NCBI GenBank assembly: GCA_020072565.1
Contig: JAIQGI010000001.1
Coordinates: forward strand, 1-64,000
Direction: 5' to 3'
DNA: 64,000 nucleotides
From: Terriglobia bacterium
GTDB lineage: Bacteria; Acidobacteriota; UBA6911
Shown here: positions 33,522 to 43,017 of the stretch, piece after piece
Layout of the letters: every line of letters starts with the position of its first letter
How positions within the stretch are numbered: position 1 is the stretch's first letter
Notes under the pieces: model-generated
What the model was told of the DNA's origin: nothing
The model's database searches: none
The model's input: only the letters and a program-made list of their open reading frames with translations
Position numbers and translations under genes: made by a program

Positions 33522-33827
33522 CTACTTCTTGAAAAGGTCATCGAAGCGGGCTCGCGCATCCTGAGCGCGATTCGTGACGCCTCCTCCCCCGGCTCCACGC
33601 CGCGGCTCGAAATAGTCACAGTAATTGGCGCGATCCTTTTCCCTGACCCAGTCCGCTTGGGTTTCGTTGCACTGGTTGTGGGCATTGGGATTGTAATGTC
33701 TGCAATTTCGACAGCAGCGCAGGTCAGCGTCGCATTTGGGACAGGAATCGCTGCGGCCGATGCGTTCCTTAAACGCATAGGGTGCTCCGCAGCGAAAGCA
33801 GCAAAAAGCGGAATCAGCAGCACTCAT
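33522..33827 (-). CDS. Small cysteine-rich (double zinc-ribbon-like) protein
   Basis: The 101-residue protein has paired cysteine knuckles: CCFRCGAPYAF and SCPKCDADLRCCRNCRHYN, then QCNE and NYCDYFEP, giving at least two zinc-ribbon-type sites. The CRNCxxY...C...ANYCDYF pattern recurs in conserved bacterial proteins of unknown function. The C-terminal third (RRGAGGGGVTNRAQDARARFDDLF) is a flexible linker and helix. It starts 3 nt after the preceding gene's stop, so it is co-translated. No function is assigned. Confidence 0.75.
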   Translation of the reverse strand: MSAADSAFCCFRCGAPYAFKERIGRSDSCPKCDADLRCCRNCRHYNPNAHNQCNETQADWVREKDRANYCDYFEPRRGAGGGGVTNRAQDARARFDDLFKK

Positions 33828-33830
33828 GGG

Positions 33831-34706
33831 CTATCTTTTCCCCGGCGGTTTTCCCGGTCGGACAGTCACCGGGCTCCGCTTTTTGGCGAAAGCCTGGAAT
33901 TCATAAGTTACACCCACGATCAGCCCGGAGCTAGGGTTGAAATGCCTGAGTCCCGCGATGCCTGCAACATTCCAGCTTAATCCTGCCGCACGGAAGCGCG
34001 CACCTGCCTGAACCTGGGAGAGACTTTCATTGCCCAGGCGCACAGGCCCCTGCCGCCCGTAAACTTCCCCTGTCAGTTCCAGTCTGTTATGCAAAGGGAT
34101 GGTGATGCCGAATCCGTAGGTCAGCATATCCGCTTGGGAGTTCGCCTGCACGGGGGACCCGAGAATCGCCAGGCCGAGGTTGCCCAGGATCTCTACGCTG
34201 CCCAGATGTTTTGACAGCAGTACGCTCGAAAAAAAATCGGTCTCATCTGTTCCCAATCCGGTCTCGTTGCTTGCGTTCGGAAGTTGAACCGCAAACCTGA
34301 AGGCGACTGCCGGCCGAGAGCGCTGCTCGGTTGCGAGTTTGAGCTTTGTGCCCAGAATCAGGTCGCCGAAATCGCTGGTCGCATCTCCCGCAAAAGTGAT
34401 GGGAAGGACTTGCTGCGTGCGACGGGTGATGGTGAGGAAATCCCGGCAGACGCCCGAAATCTGGAACTCGGCATAATCACCTGCGCCAACGCGAAAGTCG
34501 AGTTCGCCCAGGCGCAGAAGGTCTCCTTCCAGCCCCGACAGGGAATAACGTGCACGGTGGAGGAACTCCACGGCGAAGGTTGTGCGGACCCGTCCGACAG
34601 CGATCAGTTCAGGAATCTCAGGCTTGAGCGCACGTTCCGGGTCCTGCCCCCATGCTTGCGCCGTCACAATCCAGACACAGGCTAGAAACGCGACATATCT
34701 TCCCAC
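33831..34706 (-). CDS. Exported outer-membrane beta-barrel-like protein
   Basis: The 291-residue product has a signal peptide (about 1-20, VAFLACVWIVTAQAWGQ) and then alternating amphipathic strands ending mostly in aromatic residues (GDLILGTKLKLATEQ, PAVAFRFAVQLPNAS, LTYGFGITIPLHNRL, LIVGVTYEFQAF), the look of an 10-12 strand outer-membrane barrel. It resembles proteins annotated as phenol-degradation MetA-pathway or transporter barrels. The GTG start at 34706 lies within the last 25 nt of rsmE and has GGGGGG just upstream. Substrate unknown. Confidence 0.7.
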   Translation of the reverse strand: MGRYVAFLACVWIVTAQAWGQDPERALKPEIPELIAVGRVRTTFAVEFLHRARYSLSGLEGDLLRLGELDFRVGAGDYAEFQISGVCRDFLTITRRTQQVLPITFAGDATSDFGDLILGTKLKLATEQRSRPAVAFRFAVQLPNASNETGLGTDETDFFSSVLLSKHLGSVEILGNLGLAILGSPVQANSQADMLTYGFGITIPLHNRLELTGEVYGRQGPVRLGNESLSQVQAGARFRAAGLSWNVAGIAGLRHFNPSSGLIVGVTYEFQAFAKKRSPVTVRPGKPPGKR

Positions 34707-35458
34707 GCGCCCCCCTTTGATCTTGTATCCTGCAGAAGGAACTGGAAAACCGAGACCGCGGCGAGGGCGGCAGTCTCGGCCCTCAGAATCCTCGACCCCA
34801 GGCTGACCAGCCGGAATCCCGCGCGCTCAGCTGCCTGGGCTTCGGCGTCATCCCATCCCCCTTCGGGTCCGACGCATAGCAGGACGGCGCTACCTTCAGG
34901 TGCGCACGGCTTCAGTCGCTCGGACGCCTTCTCATGAAGCATGAATCTGGCACACGTCGCATACACCCGTAAAGCCAGGAGCGCATCCAAGGGAAGAGGC
35001 ACCTGGATATCGGGCACAGTGAGGCGCCTGCTTTGCTTGGAAGCTTCCCGGATGATGCGCCTCCAGCGCTCCAGCCGGGCTTCAAGCTTCGCCGGCGGGA
35101 TGTGAACTGCTGCAAAGCGCGTTTCCAGCGGAAGGAACCGGTCCACCCCGAGCTCCGTTCCTTTCTGGAGCACCCACTCAAATCGATCCGGCTTTATGAG
35201 CGCCGCGGCCAGCACCAACGGGATTCCGCACTCCTCCGGAGGGCCGATGCACTTGAGCGAGCCGATGCGGATCTCAGTGCCATGGTACTCGACCGTGCCG
35301 GAATAACCGAGCCCCTTCCCGTCGAACAGCTCGACCTGCTCCCCGGGGCGGAGCCTCAGGACATCACGCAGGTGATGGGCCTGATCGGGGGAGAGGACGG
35401 CCGTCGCGTCCTGAATGCTATTCTGTGGGATGAAAAAGCGCCTTCGGGGCATGGGCAC
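34682..35458 (-). CDS. rsmE: 16S rRNA (uracil-1498-N3) methyltransferase
   Basis: SPOUT methyltransferase acting on the small subunit. The 258 residues have an N-terminal PUA-like domain (RRFFIPQNSIQ, HHLRDVLRLRPGEQVELFDG) and a C-terminal trefoil-knot domain with LLCVGPEGGWDDAEAQ and SLGSRILRAETAALAAVSV, the SAM-binding knot motifs. It begins 3 nt after the dnaJ stop; the dnaJ-rsmE order is a common one. Its end overlaps the barrel-protein gene by 25 nt. Confidence 0.94.
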   Translation of the reverse strand: MPMPRRRFFIPQNSIQDATAVLSPDQAHHLRDVLRLRPGEQVELFDGKGLGYSGTVEYHGTEIRIGSLKCIGPPEECGIPLVLAAALIKPDRFEWVLQKGTELGVDRFLPLETRFAAVHIPPAKLEARLERWRRIIREASKQSRRLTVPDIQVPLPLDALLALRVYATCARFMLHEKASERLKPCAPEGSAVLLCVGPEGGWDDAEAQAAERAGFRLVSLGSRILRAETAALAAVSVFQFLLQDTRSKGGAWEDMSRF

Positions 35459-35461
35459 CCG

Positions 35462-36574
35462 CTACCCGAAGATATCTTTTACCTTCTCGAAGATGTTGCG
35501 TTCGTGTGAGATCTCGTCGTCTTTGTTCAAGTTTGCCAAAGCCTCAAACAGCTGCCGCTGCTCTTTGGTCAGCTTGGTGGGAATGACCACATTCACGGTC
35601 ACGAACTGGTCGCCTCGCCCCCGCTCATTCAGGCTGACAATGCCTTTGTTGCGCAGACGGAATACTGTCCCGCTTTGCGTCCCCTCCGGAATCTTGAATT
35701 TTTCCTCCCCCTCCAGCGTGGGAACCGAGATGTCGGCCCCAAGCACGGCCTGGGTAATCCCGATGGGAATCTGACAATAGATATTGTTCCCCTGGCGTTG
35801 GAAGAACGGATGTTCTTCCACGTAAATGACGACGTACAGGTCGCCTTGCGGTCCGCCGCGCCCACCAGCCTCGCCTTCACCCTGGATACGCAGCCGCGAG
35901 CCGTTGTCCACGCCGGCAGGGATCTTGAGTTCGAGGACCTTTTCCTTGCGCACACGGCCGCGGCCGTGGCAGGTCTCGCACGGGTCGCGGATGAAGCGCC
36001 CTTCGCCGTTGCACTGGCCGCAGGTACGGCTGATGGAGAAGAAACCCTGTTGGTAGCGCACCTGACCCTGTCCGTGGCAGGCAGGACAGGTCACAGGACC
36101 CTTTCCTTTGGCGGCGCCGCTCCCGCCGCAGGTGCCGCAGTTCTCGTGGCGGGGAATCTTGATTTTCGTCTTGAGGCCGAAGGCGGCATCACGGAAGGAA
36201 ATCTTGAGATCGTAGCGCAGGTCCGCGCCACGCTCCGGTCCGTGACGGCGCCTGCCCCCGCCGAAGAGATCGCCGAACCCGAAAAAATCGCCGAGGATGT
36301 CGCCGAAATCGCTGAAGATTGCGGGGTCGAACCCGCTAAAACCGCCTTGCATGCCGCTGTGGCCAAAGCGGTCGTATCGGGCGCGCTTCTCAGGATCGCT
36401 CAGAACGCTGTACGCCTCGGCCGCTTCCTTGAAATTCTCCTCGGCGTCTTTGCTCCCGGGATTCTTGTCGGGATGGTACTTAATGGCCAGCTTCCGATAC
36501 GCGCTCTTGATTTCCTGATCAGAGGCGTCGCGCGAAATTCCTAGGACATCGTAGTAGTCTTTTTTCTGATTCAA
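35462..36574 (-). CDS. dnaJ: Chaperone protein DnaJ
   Basis: Type I Hsp40 that stimulates DnaK ATPase and hands over clients. The 370 residues hold the J-domain with the catalytic HPDKN near residue 34, a Gly/Phe-rich region (FDPAIFSDFGDILGDFFGFG), four CxxCxGxG zinc modules (CGTCGGSG, CPACHGQG, CGQCNGEG, CETCHGRG) and the C-terminal client domains. The start is TTG 36574, with GGAG 8 nt upstream. It follows dnaK by 30 nt in the chaperone operon. Confidence 0.96.
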   Translation of the reverse strand: MNQKKDYYDVLGISRDASDQEIKSAYRKLAIKYHPDKNPGSKDAEENFKEAAEAYSVLSDPEKRARYDRFGHSGMQGGFSGFDPAIFSDFGDILGDFFGFGDLFGGGRRRHGPERGADLRYDLKISFRDAAFGLKTKIKIPRHENCGTCGGSGAAKGKGPVTCPACHGQGQVRYQQGFFSISRTCGQCNGEGRFIRDPCETCHGRGRVRKEKVLELKIPAGVDNGSRLRIQGEGEAGGRGGPQGDLYVVIYVEEHPFFQRQGNNIYCQIPIGITQAVLGADISVPTLEGEEKFKIPEGTQSGTVFRLRNKGIVSLNERGRGDQFVTVNVVIPTKLTKEQRQLFEALANLNKDDEISHERNIFEKVKDIFG

Positions 36575-36604
36575 AAACCAAACTCCGTTCGAAAGGGCCG
36601 GCCG

Positions 36605-38521
36605 TCAGGACTTTTTGTCGCTTGCATCGTTCAGAGCAGACTGGATCAGGCGTTTCACATCGCTCTCGTCGGCAGGCTGGTCCGATCCCGACTTGAGTTG
36701 GACGTCCGCACCAGCCGGCATATTGAACATGGCGGCAGTCAATTTCGCCGCAGCGGCTTCCAAGGTGGTCAGCAGCTCCTTCAGAGTGGAGAGGCTGTCT
36801 TCCTTGTCGGATAAAGCCCGCGCCCTTTGGATCGAATCTTTTATCACTGTCTGTTCCGAGCTGTCCAAAAGCCAGCCAAACTCCGAGTAGCTCCTCGCGA
36901 TCGTGGACACATGGCCCTGGATCCGGTTGCGCAGCTCGGCCGCTTCCTTCATCATAAGATCGCTCTGGGCGAACTGCTTCGCCTCGAAAATCATCCGGTC
37001 GATCTCCTCTTTACTCAACCCCGTGGAAGGCGTGATCTTGATTGCCTGCTCTTTCCCGGACACCTTGTCGCGCGCGGAGACACTGACAATGCCGTTGGCA
37101 TCGATGTCGAATGTGACCTCGATCTGAGGCACTCCGCGAGGAGCGGGTGAGATGCCGACCAGCTCGAAGCGGGCCAGCGACCGGTTATACTGTGCGAGCT
37201 CGCGTTCTCCTTGCAGCACATGCACTTCGACGGTGCACTGGTTGTCGGCCACGGTCGTGAAAATAGTGGTTTTTTTCAGAGGGATCGTGGAATTGTGCTC
37301 GATAATCCGGGTAAAGAGTCCTCCATGCGTTTCCACGCCCAGTGTGAGAGGCAACACGTCGAGCAGAACGATGTCCTTCAGCTCTCCTTCCAGTACTCCG
37401 CCTTGCAGCGCCGCCCCCACTGCGACAACCTCGTCGGGATTGACCTCGGATGAGGGCTGCTTTCCAAAGATCTTTTCGACATGGCGCTGCACGGCCGGTG
37501 TGCGCGTCTGGCCGCCGACCAGGATCACCTTGCCGATGTCGGCAGGGCTAAGCTTCGCATCACTCAGGGCTTTTTCGCAGTAGGCAGTGGTTCGCTCGAT
37601 CAGTCCCTGCACCAGGCTCTCGAACTGCGCCCGCGTCAGGACCCTGTCGAAGTGCTTGGGTCCCTTGGCATCGCCGGCGATGAAGGGCAGATTGATATGA
37701 GTCTCCTGAACAGTCGAGAGCTCGCATTTGGCCTTCTCGGCGGTCTCCTTGAGCCGTTGTCGGGCAAGTACATCACTCCCGAGGTGAATTCCCGCCTCGG
37801 CCTGAAATTCTGCGATCATCCAGTCCATAATGCGCTGGTCGAAATCCTCTCCGCCCAGGAAACTGTCGCCGCAGGTCGAAAGCACCTCAAACACCCCATT
37901 GTTTAACTCAAGGATGGATATGTCGAACGTTCCCCCTCCCAAGTCGAAAATAGCCACCCTCTCTCGTTCCTTCTTACCCAAGCCGTAGGCCAGCGCTGCA
38001 GCCGTCGGCTCATTGATTATGCGCCGGACCTCAAGTCCTGCGATTCTGCCGGCATCTTTGGTCGCCTGGCGCTGCGAATCGTCAAAGTAGGCGGGCACGG
38101 TGATGATGGCTTCCGTGACCTCTTCATTCGTAAACTCTTCCGCCATGCTTTTGAGGTACTGCAGAAGCATGGCCGAAATCTCCGGAGGGCTGAACTCGGT
38201 ACCGTGGACCCCGATGCGCACGTCGCCCTTGTTCGAGGCGGTCAACTTATAGGTGAGATACGACTTAAGGCGCTGGACTTCCGGCGAGTCATGGCGTCGG
38301 CCCATCAGGCGTTTGACGGCATAGACGGTATTGCCCGCATTGGTGACCATCTGGCGCTTGGCGATTTGCCCGAGAAGCCGATCTCCCTTGTCGGTAAAGG
38401 CCACAATGGATGGTGTGGTTCGGCCGCCCAAGCTGTTCGGCACAATTTGAACTGAGGAGCCTTCCAGAACGGCTACGCATGAGTTCGTGGTGCCGAGATC
38501 TATTCCTATGATTTTGCCCAT
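36605..38521 (-). CDS. dnaK: Chaperone protein DnaK (Hsp70)
   Basis: The 638-residue Hsp70 opens [20 protein letters not shown], with [14 protein letters not shown] and [14 protein letters not shown] completing the nucleotide-binding domain (1-380), the [13 protein letters not shown] linker, substrate-binding beta domain and helical lid. The C-terminus DASDKKS is not the EEVD- or NDKK-rich ending but is a normal bacterial variant. A 142-nt spacer with a hairpin separates it from grpE, so it may be partly uncoupled from the hrcA promoter. Confidence 0.97.
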   Translation of the reverse strand: MGKIIGIDLGTTNSCVAVLEGSSVQIVPNSLGGRTTPSIVAFTDKGDRLLGQIAKRQMVTNAGNTVYAVKRLMGRRHDSPEVQRLKSYLTYKLTASNKGDVRIGVHGTEFSPPEISAMLLQYLKSMAEEFTNEEVTEAIITVPAYFDDSQRQATKDAGRIAGLEVRRIINEPTAAALAYGLGKKERERVAIFDLGGGTFDISILELNNGVFEVLSTCGDSFLGGEDFDQRIMDWMIAEFQAEAGIHLGSDVLARQRLKETAEKAKCELSTVQETHINLPFIAGDAKGPKHFDRVLTRAQFESLVQGLIERTTAYCEKALSDAKLSPADIGKVILVGGQTRTPAVQRHVEKIFGKQPSSEVNPDEVVAVGAALQGGVLEGELKDIVLLDVLPLTLGVETHGGLFTRIIEHNSTIPLKKTTIFTTVADNQCTVEVHVLQGERELAQYNRSLARFELVGISPAPRGVPQIEVTFDIDANGIVSVSARDKVSGKEQAIKITPSTGLSKEEIDRMIFEAKQFAQSDLMMKEAAELRNRIQGHVSTIARSYSEFGWLLDSSEQTVIKDSIQRARALSDKEDSLSTLKELLTTLEAAAAKLTAAMFNMPAGADVQLKSGSDQPADESDVKRLIQSALNDASDKKS

Positions 38522-38555
38522 AATTCGCGCGGAAGGTTCCTAACAGGGAAAGACA

Positions 38556-38588
38556 GGATATGCAGGACCCCAAGAATCCTGCCTATCC
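38556..38588 (-). promoter_or_regulatory. Hairpin in the grpE-dnaK spacer
   Basis: GGATA and TATCC outer pairs and CAGGA/TCCTG inner pairs form a stem of ten base pairs around a 9-nt loop, with two 2-nt mismatched positions. It lies about 35 nt before dnaK. It might be a processing or attenuation site that gives dnaK a different level from grpE; this is inference. No CIRCE element is present. Confidence 0.4.
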
Positions 38589-38663
38589 CTCTTGAGAATC
38601 ATCCTTTCAATCCTTGTTTTATCGTGTCCCAGAGCTATTGGCACCAGCTTTACCTCGACGGTA

Positions 38664-39269
38664 TCATGATTCAGGAGCGTCTTCCTCCTTCTTCGGTCTC
38701 GGGCAGCTGGCGACGACCACCTGAGCCGGCCTGAGCAGGCGGCCCTTGAAAATGTATCCCCGCCTGAGCTCTTCTATGACCGTATTGTCTTCAAATTCCA
38801 GGGTTTCCTGATGACTGAGGGCTTCATGCAGATGAGGATCGAACTTCTGCCCTTTGGTTTCGAGGGCGCTCACACCCAGGCGAGTCAGGGTGTCACTCAG
38901 CTGCTTATAGAGAAGCTCCACTCCTTCGCGGTACTTCTGGAGCCGTCCCTTTCGGTCGTTTTCCTCCTTGAAACTCATCAGAGCTCGTTCACAAGCATCC
39001 ATGATCGGGAGGAATTCGGCCAGCACGAAACTCTTTATCAGGTTCCCGGCCTCGACGCGCTCGCGGTCGGAACGCTTGCGATAATTCTCGAACTCGGCAG
39101 CCTTGCGCAAAAACCGATCGCGCCACTGTTCCGACTCGGCTTTGGCAGCCTCAAGTTCTGCCTTGAGTTGAGCCAGAGGATCAGATTCCTGCTCACCTTC
39201 CGCGACTGTTCTTTCTTCGGGAGTCGAATCCGGAGAGTTCGAGGAGTCTTCAATCATATTCGAAGTCAT
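38664..39269 (-). CDS. grpE: Nucleotide exchange factor GrpE
   Basis: Releases ADP from DnaK. The 201 residues begin with an acidic N-terminal region, then the long coiled coil (AELEAAKAESEQWRDRFLRK), and the C-terminal beta-domain with PHLHEALSHQE and RRGYIFKGRLLRPAQVVVAS, the family signature. Its ATG overlaps the TGA of hrcA by 4 nt, so the two are translationally coupled. Confidence 0.95.
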   Translation of the reverse strand: MTSNMIEDSSNSPDSTPEERTVAEGEQESDPLAQLKAELEAAKAESEQWRDRFLRKAAEFENYRKRSDRERVEAGNLIKSFVLAEFLPIMDACERALMSFKEENDRKGRLQKYREGVELLYKQLSDTLTRLGVSALETKGQKFDPHLHEALSHQETLEFEDNTVIEELRRGYIFKGRLLRPAQVVVASCPRPKKEEDAPES

Positions 39270-40375
39270 GCTCGAGTTCCCTCACTGCCAAGTACCTGCC
39301 CAAAAATCCTGGCCACATATTCAACCAGGGAGATGGCCTTGGCATATTCCATTCGCGTGGGGCCAAGGATCCCCAAGGAACCAATGGTTTTTTCGTCTAC
39401 AACATAGCGCGAGGCAATCAGTGTACAGTCCTCGATGCCTGGCAGTACGTTTTCCGTTCCGATGGCAATACGAACTTCCTGGGTATCCCCCCGGATGCAT
39501 TCCGAAACGAGAGATGCCAGCCTGCTTCTGTGCTCGATGGTCTCGAAGAGCACTCTCATCCTTGTAATATCGGAGAACTCCGGGTTCTTAATTAGGTTCG
39601 ATGCTCCATCCAGGTAGATTTCCGACTCGCTTTCCTCGGTGGCCCCCGAGAAAGTCTGATTGCTCAACATGATTACTCTACGCACAAACTGATCGTACCG
39701 TGCTCTCTCATCGCCGATCATCTTGAAGAGCAGGGATCTGATCTCGGTCAGAGTTCTGTCCTTAAAATGCTCGATGATATAGCGCGCCGCCTGATCGAGA
39801 TCCGTCTGACTGTATTCTTCGGCCGGATGGATCACCCGGTTCTGGACGATCCCCGATCGGGAGACCAGTACTACCAAAAGGCGGTTTTCCGACAACTTGA
39901 TGAACTGAATGTGCTGCAGGGCCACCTGGCTGATCGGGGGAGAAATCACGATCCCGAGATTCTGAGAAACATGGGACAAAACATGGCTCGTGCGCGCCAT
40001 CAGTTGATCCGGACTGTCTTCCGATCTCAGGCTGCGATCGATCAGCTGCCGCTCCTGGGGTGAGATTTCACGTTTTTCCAGCATGGAGTCGACGTAGAGG
40101 CGGTAAGCCTTGTCCGTTGGAATACGACCGGCGGATGGGTGGGGCTGGCGCAGGTAGCCCATCTCTTCAAGGTCCGCCATGATGTTGCGTACGGTTGCGG
40201 CACTCAGATGCTCGTGGCTCCGCCGGGCAATGGTTCGGGAGCCCACCGGTTTCCCGGTAGTGATAAACGTGGAGATTGCCCACTGCAGGATTTCGCGGGC
40301 TCGATCGTCGAGAGTAAGGCCTGGTTTACCATCCATAAGTTCATGACCGATTTCTATTTCCAAGGATTTCCCCAC
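39266..40375 (-). CDS. hrcA: Heat-inducible transcription repressor HrcA
   Basis: HrcA binds CIRCE operators upstream of chaperone genes. The N-terminal winged helix is evident (REILQWAISTFITTGKPVGS and TIARRSHEHLSAATVRNIMADLEEMGYL), followed by the GAF-like and insertion domains, ending SLVEYVARIFG. Length is about 350-370 residues. The start is not secure: GTG 40375, TTG and ATG 40336 are candidates, none with a strong ribosome site. It leads the operon grpE, dnaK, dnaJ, rsmE. No CIRCE (TTAGCACTC-N9-GAGTGCTAA) is visible nearby. Confidence 0.93.
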   Translation of the reverse strand: MGKSLEIEIGHELMDGKPGLTLDDRAREILQWAISTFITTGKPVGSRTIARRSHEHLSAATVRNIMADLEEMGYLRQPHPSAGRIPTDKAYRLYVDSMLEKREISPQERQLIDRSLRSEDSPDQLMARTSHVLSHVSQNLGIVISPPISQVALQHIQFIKLSENRLLVVLVSRSGIVQNRVIHPAEEYSQTDLDQAARYIIEHFKDRTLTEIRSLLFKMIGDERARYDQFVRRVIMLSNQTFSGATEESESEIYLDGASNLIKNPEFSDITRMRVLFETIEHRSRLASLVSECIRGDTQEVRIAIGTENVLPGIEDCTLIASRYVVDEKTIGSLGILGPTRMEYAKAISLVEYVARIFGQVLGSEGTRA

Positions 40376-40411
40376 CTTGAGAGGGGGCGGGGACTCTCAT
40401 CCCTGGTGAAC

Positions 40412-40439
40412 ATTATAATATGCCGCAAGTCAAAATCAA
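40412..40439 (-). promoter_or_regulatory. Candidate promoter of the hrcA operon
   Basis: On the minus strand TTGATT (40439-40434) and a perfect TATAAT (40417-40412) are 16 nt apart, 36 nt before GTG 40375. There is no inverted CIRCE repeat around it. Confidence 0.5.
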
Positions 40440-40486
40440 CCAAGCCTTTATCGCATTCCTTCATTTGCAGCCCGAACCTCGAAGCT

Positions 40487-41476
40487 CTAAAACTGAAACT
40501 CCGTGCCAATACCTCGATGGACGGCTTCGTCGAAAACGGCCTTCGCTGCCGACATATCCTGTATTGCCAGCCCAACCGACTTGAAGAGGGTAATGTCCTC
40601 GGGTGATGTTCTTCCCTGGACGCGGCCGACGATAACATCCCCGAGGTTCCCGGCAACCCTGTCCCAGGACCAGGCACCGCTAGCCGCCGGGATGATGAAG
40701 TCGCCGGCTTCGGCTTTGCAGGCCTCCGTGAGATCGCACACGACCCGGCTCCGCTGAACGGTGGCCGTGTCGAGTTCCCGCATCTTCGGGGTATGGGATC
40801 CAATGCCATTGATGTGCGTCCCCGGCCGGAACCACGAGCCCTCCACTATCGGTTCCGCGGCGCTTGTGGCAAGCACGACGATGTCCGCCTCCCGAACGGC
40901 GGCAGCGGGTTCGGCGGCCAGCTTTACAGGCACGCCGGTCTTTTCTGTAATTCTGCGTGCAAATGCGCGGCGCGCTTCTTCGGGATCGACGGACCACGCC
41001 AGCAGCTTACGGAGCGGCCTCGCTTCATGAATCGCGAGCGCCTGGGTAAATGCTTGCACCCCGGTGCCGAATATCATACCGACGCTCGCATCCGGCCTTG
41101 CCATGTGTTTTGTAGCGACTCCACTGGATGCTCCGGTACGCATGGCCGTGAGAAAGCCGCCATCCATGATCGCGACCGGGAACCCGGTATCTTCATCGAG
41201 GAGGAGGATGGTTCCCAGAACAGCCGGGAGATTGTGCTTCCGGACGTTTTCGTGATAAACGGTGACCACTTTCGTCCCGAGCGCGCGCAGATTCTTGATG
41301 TGTGCCGGCATGAAGAGTGCCAGCCCCGACTTGTCGGGCAGCGGGATGGGTGTGCGCTGCGGCATAGTTACATTCCCCTGGGAAAGGCCGGCGAACGCCT
41401 TCTCCACTGCCTCCATGCACATCCGCATCGTGAAGAAGCTCTCAATTTCTTTGCGTGATAGAAGTAAGGTCTTCAT
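40487..41476 (-). CDS. Ornithine cyclodeaminase / mu-crystallin family protein
   Basis: The 329-residue protein opens KTLLLSRKEIESFFTM and shows GGFLTAMRTGASSGVATKHM and the Rossmann MIFGTGVQAFTQALAI motif, both typical of the family that includes ornithine cyclodeaminase, alanine dehydrogenase (Ala-DH type) and ketimine reductase. It lies 104 nt downstream of the aminotransferase on the same strand. The reaction cannot be fixed; the aminotransferase neighbour suggests amino acid metabolism. Ribosome site GGAGG is present. Confidence 0.88.
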   Translation of the reverse strand: MKTLLLSRKEIESFFTMRMCMEAVEKAFAGLSQGNVTMPQRTPIPLPDKSGLALFMPAHIKNLRALGTKVVTVYHENVRKHNLPAVLGTILLLDEDTGFPVAIMDGGFLTAMRTGASSGVATKHMARPDASVGMIFGTGVQAFTQALAIHEARPLRKLLAWSVDPEEARRAFARRITEKTGVPVKLAAEPAAAVREADIVVLATSAAEPIVEGSWFRPGTHINGIGSHTPKMRELDTATVQRSRVVCDLTEACKAEAGDFIIPAASGAWSWDRVAGNLGDVIVGRVQGRTSPEDITLFKSVGLAIQDMSAAKAVFDEAVHRGIGTEFQF

Positions 41477-41580
41477 GACTCCTCCAGAATTGAAGGCGCA
41501 TATGCACGCTGATCAAAGACAACGCGGATGCACGCGGGACAACATGGATGCACACCGGCGTGCTGCGGCAGTTTGGTCCA

Positions 41581-42810
41581 TCAGCGTTTGTCTGCGGTTT
41601 CAATGGCTTCGGCCTTTGCACACTTGAACGCTCGTCGGGCCATGAACTTTTCCAGCCGGTCGAAGGCCTCTTCCAGAATCTCTTCCGGCGGGAGGAAAAC
41701 GATGCGCATGTGGCATGTCCCCGGACGCTGCCCGAAACCATCGCCATGCACGACCACCACGCCGGTTTCGCGGATGAGGTCGGCCACGAACTTCGTGTCC
41801 GGCGGATCGACGTGGAGACGAGGGAAGGCGTAGAAAGCGGCCGTGGGCTTGACGCAAGAAATGCCGGGTATGGCATTGAGCCGGTCGTAAGTGATATCGC
41901 GCCTGCGTCGCAGCCTGGCCTTCACTTCGGTTATGTGATCCTGCGGCCCCTCGAGGGCAGGCTTGATCGCATACTGCAGCGGAGTCACGGCGCAGAGCCG
42001 GGCCCTGAGGCACTTGTTGACCGCATCGATGTAGTCCGACATCATTTCCTTTTTTCCCGTCACGACGGCCCAGCCGATGCGGAACCCTGGCACCAGGTAA
42101 CTCTTGGAAAGCCCGTTCATGGTGATAATGGGAGCCTCGTCGGAAAGCGACGCGATCGAGATGCTGTCCTCCCCGTCCAGCACGAGCTTGTCGTAGATCT
42201 CGTCCGAGAAAACCACTATGTTGTGCTCGAGGCTGAGCTTGACGATTTCCTGGAGGACCGCACGTGAATATCTCGAACCGGTCGGGTTGTTCGGATTGAT
42301 CAGAACCAGCGCGCGCGTCCTCGGCGTGATCTTTTTCTTGATGTCGGAGATGTCCGGCTCCCAGTTGTTTTCCTCTTCGAGATAATAGGGGACATTCTGT
42401 GCTTGAATTTTCCCCAGCACCGCCGAGTAGAGCGGGTAACCGGGCGACGGCGTCAGAACTTCCTCTCCCGGGTTCACAAGCGCGGTGAGACACAACTCGA
42501 TCGCTTCGGATGCCCCGGATGTGACAAAAAGGTCGAGCCACGACTTGATGCCCTTGCGCCGGACGGCGTTCCCGATTGCATCGCGGCCTTCCTGCACGCC
42601 CGAAGAATTCGCATAGCCCGTGTGGTTATCGAGCATCGCCTGATAGCATGCTTCGATCATGTGCCTGGGAGTCTTGAAATCGTAAGCCAACGGATCGCCG
42701 ATGTTGAGGTAGAGAAGTTTCTTGCCGGCAGCCCTGGCCTCCTCCGCTATTTTCAAAATATCACGAATTGCATACTCGACTTTATGTGTGCGTTCTGCCG
42801 GTAAAATCAT
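41581..42810 (-). CDS. Class I aminotransferase (AlaT-like)
   Basis: PLP aminotransferase of fold type I, 409 residues from ATG 42810 (MILPAERTHKVEYAIRDI); an upstream start adds nine residues. Marks are LYLNIGDPLAYDF, VTSGASEAIELCLTAL, LINPNNPTGSRYSR, IVVFSDEIYDKLVLDGE and the Schiff-base lysine in NGLSKSYLVPGFRIGWAVV. The order resembles AlaT alanine/glutamate aminotransferases; substrate is inferred. It is followed by the ornithine cyclodeaminase-family gene. Confidence 0.9.
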   Translation of the reverse strand: MILPAERTHKVEYAIRDILKIAEEARAAGKKLLYLNIGDPLAYDFKTPRHMIEACYQAMLDNHTGYANSSGVQEGRDAIGNAVRRKGIKSWLDLFVTSGASEAIELCLTALVNPGEEVLTPSPGYPLYSAVLGKIQAQNVPYYLEEENNWEPDISDIKKKITPRTRALVLINPNNPTGSRYSRAVLQEIVKLSLEHNIVVFSDEIYDKLVLDGEDSISIASLSDEAPIITMNGLSKSYLVPGFRIGWAVVTGKKEMMSDYIDAVNKCLRARLCAVTPLQYAIKPALEGPQDHITEVKARLRRRRDITYDRLNAIPGISCVKPTAAFYAFPRLHVDPPDTKFVADLIRETGVVVVHGDGFGQRPGTCHMRIVFLPPEEILEEAFDRLEKFMARRAFKCAKAEAIETADKR

Positions 42811-43017
42811 CACATCCCCCCATGTCTCGGGACGCATGCACTCTGGCCTGCCCGGTTTTTGAGGCGTCCAGCATAGCCTTTTCGTATACCAAATTCAAAT
42901 CGGGAGTAACCACGGCAATAGGAGAAGGGAAAGGAAGAAAACTCCCGATGCAGAGCCCCCCGGGGGAAGGCCGTGATTCCGGCTCTCTCCGAGGGCTCTG
43001 CACGGACAGTCGCAGGA

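Noticed and set aside
40376-40486. CIRCE operator before hrcA
   Set aside because: No TTAGCACTC-N9-GAGTGCTAA or close inverted relative is visible.
41480-41580. CRISPR-like short repeats
   Set aside because: Only two loose copies of a GGATGCAC word are present with no regular spacing or spacer pattern.
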